A stretch of 36,104 nt of DNA, from the NCBI GenBank assembly GCA_030838385.1, contig JAUTWX010000189.1, forward strand, positions 1-36,104, in the 5' to 3' direction. This stretch comes from Acidobacteriaceae bacterium. GTDB taxonomy: Bacteria; Acidobacteriota; Terriglobia; Terriglobales; Acidobacteriaceae. This document shows, piece by piece, positions 19,101 through 27,101 of this stretch. Within the stretch, counting starts at the first letter, position 1, and the number at the start of each line of letters is the position of its first letter. The notes beneath the pieces are model-generated. The model was given only the letters and a program-made list of their open reading frames with translations. It was not told the DNA's origin and did no database searches. A program made the translations under genes and the position numbers.

Positions 19101-22100
19101 GCCAGTGGGGTACGGGCTCGCAGTGGTGTTTGACCAGACTGGCAATCGCGGCTCGCCGAGCGTGATGGTCTCCAGGTGGGCGGCAAAATTCGTCGCCGCC
19201 GCTGCGACGACAGGGCTATGAAAGCCGCATGCGACCGGGATGCGCTTCGCCGAGATTCCGCGCGCGACCAGCGTTTCGACGGCAGCCTCGACCGCTGGAG
19301 TCAATCCGGAGATGACGACCTGCAAGGGTGCGTTGTGGTTGGCGATCACGATCCCGGAGTCAGGACCAAGCACTTCGCGCGTAGTCTCGGCCGTCGCGAC
19401 GACTGCCGCCATAGCGCCGGGATCATCGCCCGCAGCGCCGAGGATCGCCTCGGCACGCGCGGCGCTCACCGATAGCAGGTCCCGCCGCGCGATGACGCCG
19501 GCGGCACAGAGCGCTACGAGTTCGCCGTAACTGTGACCGCCGACCATCTCTGGCCGGATGCCGACCGTTGCAAGCAGGTCGTGGACGGCCAGCCCGGCGA
19601 TGCCAAGCGACGGTTGCGCGATTCGCGTGTCGGTCAACCGATCGTGCTGGCGTGCTTTCTCCTCCGCGTCGAACGCCGTCGGCGGGAACATCGTGCCGGC
19701 GTAGCGTGCCCCCTCGATGAGCAGCTCGCGCAGACGCGGGAACGCGACGAACAGATCGGCGAGCATCCCGGGACGTTGGCTCCCCTGGCCGGGAAAAAGG
19801 AACGCAACTTTGCCGCCGGCCGCGTTCTGGTCACGGACCAAGACGTCCTCGCGCGCTTCGAATGCGTGCGCTGCGGTCAGCTTGACGGCGAGATCATCCA
19901 GATCGTTCGCGACGAGCGCGACCTGCGCAGGAACCGTGGTGCCGCGTTGCGCCTCGCTGGCGGCGAGCGTGCGGGCAAGGTCCCGCAATCGCCAGGGGCG
20001 CCCAGCTTCGTCGTTGGTTGTGAGCAGCGTCTGCAGATGAGTGATTGCGGATTCCGCCTCGGCGCGGCTCTGTCCGTGGAATACAAACAGCTCCGCCGGC
20101 CAAGCGTCTAGCGCCTGCGCGGGTTCCGGTGCGCCATCGTACGCGCTGAGGACGGCGTGGAAGTTGCTGCCGCCGAAGCCGAATCCGCTGACCCCGGCGA
20201 TGCGTTCCTCCGCGGGCGCGGCCCATGGCAGAGCGGTTGTAGTGAAGAAAAAGGGACTGGTCGAGCTCTCCCATGCTGCATTGGGACGCGTGAGCGACCG
20301 CGTTGGCGGCCGCACGCCGGTCCACAACGCAAGGGAAGCCTTGATGAGCCCGGCAACGCCCGCCGCGCACTTGGTGTGGCCGATCTGGGATTTGACTGAG
20401 CCGATCGCGCAGTTTCCTGCCGGAACCCCTGCGGCGAGAAAGTGCTCGGTGATAGCCGCCAGCTCGGTGCGATCGCCGACCGCGGTTCCGGTGCCATGTG
20501 CTTCTATCAGTCCAACGCTGGCCGGAGCGATTCCCGCGCGCTCGTACGCGCGCTGGAGTGCCAGTCGTTGTCCTTCCGGCCGCGGAGCAGTGAGGCCCAG
20601 CGAACGTCCGTCGCTTGAGCCGGCAATGCCGCGGACAACTGCATAGATGCGATCGCCGTCGCGCTCGGCGTCGGCAAGACGCTTCAGGACGACGCAAGCG
20701 ATTCCTTCGCCGATCGCGATTCCGTCAGCCTTTGCGTCGAACGGCCGCGGTCTCCCATTTGGTGACAGTGCGTGCACCGACGAGAAAAGGAAGTAATCTT
20801 CGACAGTGTTGTGCAGGTCGGCGCCTCCGCAGAGGACCATGTCACTGCTGCCCGTCGCGAGCTCTTTGCAGGCCAGATCGAGCGCAGCAAGCGATGAGGC
20901 ACAGGCAGCGTCGACGGCATAGTTCGGACCGCGCAGATCGAGCCGATTCGCGATTCGTCCGGCGATCACATTCGAGAGCCCGCCGGGGAAAGAGTCCTCC
21001 GTCAGCTCGGGGAGTTCCTTATCGAGCTCGGGCGGCAACTCGCCGAAGTAGGAGCGAAAGGTCGCGCGGAAGTTGTAAGCGGCGGCGAGGTCGCTGCCTG
21101 CTTCTGCTCCGAATATGACCGCGGTGCGCTCGCGATATGGATTGCGTTCGGCATAACCTGCGTCACGCAGCGCACGCTGCGCGACGTGCAGCGCGAGCAA
21201 CTGCACCGGCTCGATGCCGATCAACGACGCGGGGGGAATCCCATAGGCCAGCGCATCGAAGGGGATCGGTGGAATGAACCCGCCCCATTTCGATGGCGTG
21301 CGCCGGCCGGCGTGCATGCCGGTGGACTGTTGATCCCAGTGCACGGCCGGATCCCAGCGCTCGGGCGACACCTCGGTGATCGCGTCGATTCCGCCCAGGA
21401 TGTTGGCCCAGTACTGCTCAAGGTCGGGAGCCTTGGGGAAGATGCAAGCCATCCCAACGATCGCAACGTCGAGTGCGGGTCGAGCCGGCGCCTCTTCGCG
21501 CTGCGTATAGCGGACGGCTGCTTCATTGAGGAAGGTGGTCGCGCCGGCAGTGACCTGGCGATGCAGTGCATCGATCGTTGTCGTGGTCGAGCGCAGGGCG
21601 GCGATCTGGCCGATCATCACCATTCCCTCTGTCCGCTGCTCCGCTTCATCAACAGCCACAACTTTTTCGCCGCTGCGCCGGAGGCCTTTGGTCGCCAGGC
21701 GCAAGCGGCCGAGATTGAGCTGCTCGAGTTCCATCCAGATGGTCTGTTGAGCGATGCCTTCGGCCTGCATGCGGCGCTTCGTCTCATCGAAGGTGCGGAC
21801 GTAGGGCGTCTGCGCGCAACGCGTGGCGTGCCCTGCCGAGGTCTCCAGCAATGCGGTCGCCTGGCACTCCAGCGCTGCCTGCTGGAATGTCGGCACAATC
21901 GCCTGACTCTGCACCGCTTCCTCAGTAAACAGATACGCGGTACCCATCAGCACGCCGACGCTTGCTCCGCGCGCTGCGAGCGGTGCTGCGAGCACCGCCG
22001 CCATTGCGGCTGAGCGCTCGTCGTGAATCCCGCCCGCGAAGAGCAGGTGGAGTTCATTGAGGAACCGTTGCTCGTCCTCCGCAGGAAGCCTTGCGCCGTA

Positions 22101-23498
22101 CCGAAGCAGGGTTTCGACTTGCGCATCCCACAACGCGAAGCTGGAGCGCGGTCCAACGTGGCCACCACACTCGCGTCCCTCGAAGACGAACTTGCGTGCA
22201 CCTTCGCGCAGGAATCGGTCGAGCAGGCCCGGCGAGGGGACGTGCATAAAGGTATCGATTCCCGCCGCTTCGAGTGGCGCTGCCTGCGAGGGGCGGCCGC
22301 CGGCAATCAGCGCGCACGGCGGCCGGAATCTGTGGATCGCCTCGACCTGCGCCTCACGGATATGCGCCGGCGCGAAGCCCAGGATGCCGACACCCCAGGG
22401 GCGCGTACCGAGCGCTGCTGCCGTCTCCTCTAGCAGTCGCTGCACATCCGGGCCCTCCATAAGCGCTAGCGCAAGGAATGGCAAGCCACCGGCCTCCGCA
22501 ACCTGTGCGGCGAACGCTGCGCGATCGCTGACGCGCGTCATGGGACCCTGTGCTACGGGATACCGCACGCCACGCGCACGGGCGAACGACGAGTCTGCGC
22601 TCAGGGATTGCGCCGCTGCCGCGTCGCCAAGATGTTTGGCGATCGACGAGCGGAGCCCTTGGACGAGTGCGCCAGCACTGCCGTACTCATCCGCGAAGCT
22701 ACGGGCGAACGCGCCGTCCTGGCCAATCGGAATGAATTGCTCGTCGAAGCTCTCGCCGCCGAGGCGCGCCGCGACTACGCTCTCAGAGAGTTCGCTGACG
22801 CCGGCCAGCTCCGGCCAGTGTGCACGCCGTGCAGCCAGATCCGGCCGGCTGTAGACGCGGTGGCCTCCGATCACCATCGTCTCGCTGCCGTCCATGGCGG
22901 AGATAGCAGCGGCGATCTCCTTCGGGACAAGCGACTCACGCAGCAGCGCGAGCTGCGCGTCGAGCACGACACCGGCCGCACCGCCGGCGATGGCGGCGGA
23001 GGCGCTGTGCCGACCCAAACCGCCTGCAGCCCACACCGGCACCGTAATCGTGGGATCGATGAGCAACTGTTGTAGTAACACATAGGTTGTGAGCTCGCCG
23101 ATGCGTCCGCCGCCCTCGGAGCCGCGAGCGATCAATCCGTCGGCTTTGTGCGCTAGTGCGCGCTGCGCTTCTTTCGGACCTGTGACTTCCACGAGCACCC
23201 GCCGCCCGGCCAGATGCGCCGAATGCCAGGACGATTCGGAGGGAAGCAGGATGGTCGTTGCTCCCGCTGGAATCTCGTCCGGGCCGAGTAGACAGTCGGC
23301 CGGCACACGCACGCCCCAGGGCTCCTTTGCCCAGCGGCTCATCTGCGCCAGTGCCGTTCGCGCTCGTGCAGCATCTCGCCCAAGATCGAGTACGCCGAGC
23401 GCACCCCCGCGGACCAGTGCAACAGCCAATTGTGGATTTGGAACTTCAAATGGAGTAACGCCGATGACGAGATCGCGCCGGGGCCCAGTGGTAACCAC
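16137..23498 (-). CDS. Giant PUFA-synthase-like iterative type I PKS: NMO-NMO-KS-AT-ACP-ACP-KR
   Basis: GTG start at 23498 with AAGGAG 6 nt upstream. NMO '[19 protein letters not shown]'. KS '[19 protein letters not shown]', '[11 protein letters not shown]', '[11 protein letters not shown]'. AT '[13 protein letters not shown]' and '[15 protein letters not shown]'. Two ACPs '[16 protein letters not shown]'. KR '[19 protein letters not shown]' and '[24 protein letters not shown]'. Confidence 0.95.
   Translation of the reverse strand: [2453 protein letters not shown]
17770..18336 (-). repeat. Tandem ACP domains inside the giant PKS (approximate bounds)
   Basis: Two near-identical blocks: '[49 protein letters not shown]' and '[49 protein letters not shown]'. 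Confidence 0.9.
18345..18410 (-). repeat. Short degenerate tandem repeat encoding a His-rich linker between AT and ACP1
   Basis: Peptide [19 protein letters not shown], a 4-residue [S/P]H[I/T]x period. DNA block TGTGCGAAGCGGTG recurs at 18371-18384 and 18395-18408. Confidence 0.75.
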
Positions 23499-23716
23499 GT
23501 GTTTCTCCTTCTAACGGAGGTATGGCTGTGTAATTTCCTGGCGGAGTGACTAGTGTCCTAGTGACGCCACCCTGATCGCCCGAAGCGTAAGTACTGCCCA
23601 AAGCGCTGGATGCATTCGCCTCGTGCAACGGAATCCTGTACGGCGGAATTCTGGGTAAAGGTGGTAATGCTCAGGCCGGAGGTCGCACGGTCCGGTAATC
23701 AGACTTCACGTAAGCG

Positions 23717-23845
23717 TCATCGAATTGGCGGCTTACAACGCCAGATCGCAGTCCCATGTCCGCCAGAGGACTGCGTGCGGCCGAACGAGATCTCCGGCAG
23801 CAGTTGTTCGCCTTTGAACAGATAAGGGACACCGAATGCCTTCAT
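23717..23845 (-). CDS. Possible 43-codon small ORF upstream of the PKS operon
   Basis: Translated by eye: MKAFGVPYLFKGEQLLPEISFGRTQSSGGHGTAIWRCKPPIR*, with GGAG about 10 nt upstream of ATG. Too short for the supplied ORF track. Confidence 0.25.
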   Translation of the reverse strand: MKAFGVPYLFKGEQLLPEISFGRTQSSGGHGTAIWRCKPPIR

Positions 23846-24157
23846 GAGGCGTCTACTCCATCTTGGTTATTGCGTGAATGACAGAAGACCTTGGCTCAAG
23901 CGGACCTCGAACTCGTGGTCTGTCGTATTAAAGCAACACGTTCTCCCACCTAGGGGTGAGCATTATCGAACGTAAGTAATCTGCTTAAAATTACCAGAAT
24001 GCGTCCACCGTAACATGGCACGGTTGCCGGCTCAAGCCTTTTTCAGATGAAAATTTGTGCTCGCGTCGAAAGCCAGGACAGCGAATGTCGGACCTTTCCA
24101 TTTTGAAAGGCGAGCGAAGATGCTGCTTGCCACCGCGAGCTTCCCGTTATGGGCTGA

Positions 24158-25480
24158 TCAGAACGTGTAAAGCGTTTCGGCATTCCCACGCAGCACCAGC
24201 CGCGCGAGTTCACCTGCACGCTTGTGGTCTATCTCACCATCCCGCAGCATTCCTGTCAGTGCGATTCCCAATGCCTGACGCGCATTCCTGCTCGCAATCC
24301 ATGTCGATTCCGGCCAGCCTAATTCGTCGGAGTAGAAATATCCATCGGTGCCGAACAACACCTTTTCCGGTTCAAACTCCAGCCATTCCCGCAACCACTG
24401 CGCCTCAGTGTGCGGAGGAATGATCAGGTCCTGTGACGAAATGTCCAGGTACACATTCGGTTTCTGTAGCAGCGCTGCAATCTCTCGTACGTAAGGCCAT
24501 CCGCCATGCAGCAGCACGAAGTTGGTCTTTCGCAGCCGTGGGTCGTTGAATAGAGGTTCCAACAGCAGAGGGTTCACGTTGCTTATAGAGAAATAGCTAC
24601 CCGCTCCCGCCATCGTATGGAGATGAACCGGCATGCCGAGCCGGCCGCACTCCATCGCGATATAACGAAACAAAAAATCCTGCAATAATTTGTATTCAGC
24701 AACATCCGGCTCACCGCGCCCAACCCACTTAGCATAGATACTCTCGACTTGCCGGCGGGGCGGATCGCCGAAATCGAACGATCGTAGATAAGCTAACTCA
24801 AATTTTTCCGCTACAGCTCCGCCGGCCTTCTGCCGGTCGAGAGTGGGTGTGACCACACTGTCCAAGTATTTATCGAGCGTAGGCGGAGGGATACTTATAC
24901 CCGCGTCTTTGAGATACCGGCTACGAACTAGATCTTCCAGCGCAAAAAACTGCTTCCGATCTGGCGATGCAGATGCTATGCCGCTGTTGTCGAGCGGAAA
25001 CAGTAGCGCGTCCACATAAGGAACCCAGCGAAATCGCGGCGGCTCAATACCTCTGCCCATGGCTACGCGGTTCGCCAGCATGGTGCCAATGCCAGCCTGG
25101 TCGAGTACCCACGCAGGATAGTGTTCGCCCTGCTGTGCCTTCACCCGCGCCCGAGCCTCGTTCAAATGCGCGATCCCATTAGCGTCAAGCGGCGGCAGAG
25201 TGTCGAACCCGTACAGCGCCTTCCACGCAGCTCCCAGCAAAGGAAAATTCGGACGCAGGGCGACCGGGTTCGATTGCGGCTCCAGCGAAGAAACTGGAAG
25301 CGCATCGTATTCCTTGTCTGTTTGGTCCAACGGGGGCGCCAATATCGGATGAGCGTGATTATCGACTGCCTGAATCGCGGCGATCTGACGGGCGACGGAG
25401 GGATCGATCTGCTGGCCGACACAGGAACCGGCGGCCAGCAGCAGTCCAGCCACCGCAATCAGTTGTCGTGCTCTCTTCAT
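24158..25480 (-). CDS. Exported amidohydrolase-family (TIM-barrel metal-dependent) hydrolase
   Basis: Start taken at 'MKRARQLIAVAGLLLAAGSCVGQQ'. 'IQAVDNHAHPILAPP', 'GMPVHLHTMAGAGSYF', 'FVLLHGGWPYVREIAALLQKPNVYLDIS' and 'VLFGTDGYFY' carry the His/Asp metal-site motifs. Confidence 0.88.
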   Translation of the reverse strand: MKRARQLIAVAGLLLAAGSCVGQQIDPSVARQIAAIQAVDNHAHPILAPPLDQTDKEYDALPVSSLEPQSNPVALRPNFPLLGAAWKALYGFDTLPPLDANGIAHLNEARARVKAQQGEHYPAWVLDQAGIGTMLANRVAMGRGIEPPRFRWVPYVDALLFPLDNSGIASASPDRKQFFALEDLVRSRYLKDAGISIPPPTLDKYLDSVVTPTLDRQKAGGAVAEKFELAYLRSFDFGDPPRRQVESIYAKWVGRGEPDVAEYKLLQDFLFRYIAMECGRLGMPVHLHTMAGAGSYFSISNVNPLLLEPLFNDPRLRKTNFVLLHGGWPYVREIAALLQKPNVYLDISSQDLIIPPHTEAQWLREWLEFEPEKVLFGTDGYFYSDELGWPESTWIASRNARQALGIALTGMLRDGEIDHKRAGELARLVLRGNAETLYTF

Positions 25481-25580
25481 GGGTAGGCTGCCATCGCCGC
25501 AATTTTTAGACCGCGAACTTCCATTGGTGTTCCTGCCATCGGCGGCAATGCCGGCTCTCATGGTTCAGGCGAGATGGGAA

Positions 25581-25961
25581 TTACTTCCGTAGATAGGCGT
25601 CCGTGCCATTGATCCAATCGGCGCGCGGCGGACAGAAGACATCCAGATCGATCGTGTCCTCCAGAGCTTCCGCGCTATGAGGAGTGTGCGAAGGAATGAC
25701 CAGCACTTCTCCGGCGCGCACCACATGTTCCTTGCCTTCTATGATAAATCTCAACGCGCCTTCAAGAATGTAGGTGATCTGCTCATTCTCATGGCTATGC
25801 ATCGGCACAACGCAGCCGGTCCGCAAAACCAGCCTTGCGAGCATGCTTCTTTCGCCAGTAACAAACTGCCGATCGAGCAGCGAATTAAGGCGTTCGACCG
25901 GCATGTCCTCAAATCGGATGTGCTGGAGTCCGGGCGTCTTCTGCACCTCTGGTGCGCTCAT
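25581..25961 (-). CDS. Cupin-domain protein
   Basis: Start at 'MSAPEVQKTPGLQHIRF'. Cupin motifs 'VVPMHSHENEQITYILEGALRFIIEG' and 'GEVLVIPSHTPHSAEAL'. Confidence 0.88.
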   Translation of the reverse strand: MSAPEVQKTPGLQHIRFEDMPVERLNSLLDRQFVTGERSMLARLVLRTGCVVPMHSHENEQITYILEGALRFIIEGKEHVVRAGEVLVIPSHTPHSAEALEDTIDLDVFCPPRADWINGTDAYLRK

Positions 25962-26063
25962 ATTTTTTAAGTCCCCGTTTTCGTGCGGCCAAGTATAGCA
26001 GTTCCCATCAGAGCGACGAGACCTGTGGTCCTGAAGACGGATTTGGAAACTTATACTCATGAC

Positions 26064-26852
26064 ATGGAAACCGGACTGCAGCACAGGGTCGCAATCGTCG
26101 CCGCATCGAGCAAAGGAATCGGCCGTGCAACTGCGCTCGCACTCGCAGCTGAGGGTACAAAGCTTGCTCTGTGTGCCCGCAATGCCGACCCACTTAAGCA
26201 GGTCGCCGAGGAAGCACGAAAGCTGCACGGCGTGGAGGTCTATACCGATACCCTCGATGTTGCGGAAGACGATCGCGTGCGCCAATTTGTCGAGGCTGTT
26301 CACCGCCGCTTTGGACATATCGATATTTGCGTGACCAATGCCGGTGGCCCGCCTGCGAAACCATTTGCCGAAACCACCATGGCTGAGTGGGACCGCGCAT
26401 ATCGATTGAACCTTCGAAGCATCGTTTCCTTTGCTCACGCGGTGCTGCCACATATGCAACAGCGGGGCTGGGGCAGGTTCATTACCATCACCTCCGTTGC
26501 CGTCAAACAGCCTGTGCTCGAACTTGTTCTCTCCAATGCAGTGCGCACCGGCGTACTTGGGCTCGTACGTTCGCTCGCCACGCAGTATGGCCCGCACAAC
26601 ATCACGATCAACAATGTCGGCCCTGGCTATACCGCCACGGACCGCGTCAAAGATCTGGCGCAAGCAAACGCACAGGCAACAGGCCGCCTCGCCGCCGAGT
26701 ACGAAGCGGACATTGCAAAGGACGTCCCGCTCCGCCGCTTGGCAAAGCCTGAAGAGGTTGCGGATGCAATCGTCTGGCTCGCCTCCGAACGCGCTGCCTA
26801 CATTACTGGTCAAACGATTCTGGTCGACGGTGGCGTCTATCGCGGGCTTTAG
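26064..26852 (+). CDS. SDR-family oxidoreductase, non-canonical active site
   Basis: Start taken at 'METGLQHRVAIVAASSKGIGRATALALAAEG'. 'CVTNAGGPP', 'ITSVAVKQPVLELVLSNAVRTGVLGLVRSLATQYG', 'VASERAAYITGQTILVDGG'-like C-terminus. Confidence 0.9.
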   Translation: METGLQHRVAIVAASSKGIGRATALALAAEGTKLALCARNADPLKQVAEEARKLHGVEVYTDTLDVAEDDRVRQFVEAVHRRFGHIDICVTNAGGPPAKPFAETTMAEWDRAYRLNLRSIVSFAHAVLPHMQQRGWGRFITITSVAVKQPVLELVLSNAVRTGVLGLVRSLATQYGPHNITINNVGPGYTATDRVKDLAQANAQATGRLAAEYEADIAKDVPLRRLAKPEEVADAIVWLASERAAYITGQTILVDGGVYRGL

Positions 26853-27101
26853 CTTTCGAGGGCAGATAACTTCAGCGTGGATAGCCCGCAGAACCGGCGC
26901 CTTCTATTTTCTATGGCGCAGGGCGCACCCTGACAAAACCTCTCTTGAAAGCCTGAATCTGGACGAGGCCATGTGCCCGGCGACTTTTATACATCGGCCA
27001 TCGTTCCCATTGTTTTCATGGTCATCGGTGAAAGTTTCACTGCAACTGCTCGCAGGCGTCCTCGACAAGCCGGAACCGCTCCGCGCTCAAGCTCTTTCTC
27101 C

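Noticed and set aside
9477-23498. Enediyne or canonical PUFA synthase assignment for the PKS
   Set aside because: It lacks the enediyne single-protein KS-AT-ACP-KR-DH-PPT order and the Pfa KS-CLF/DH-DH protein; Pfa-like is as far as motifs allow.
25962-26813. Apparent 410-aa - strand ORF joining the cupin to a long N-terminal extension
   Set aside because: The N-terminal two-thirds is antisense to a clearly coding SDR gene; only the last 126 aa (25581-25961) is a recognisable cupin.
26853-27101. Hydrophobic short ORF (PGDFYTSAIVPIVFMVIGESF...) and CAGGG-CGCA-CCCTG repeat between SDR and the efflux lipoprotein
   Set aside because: Could be a gene remnant or terminator, but no homology is recognised and there is no poly-T tract; too weak to call.
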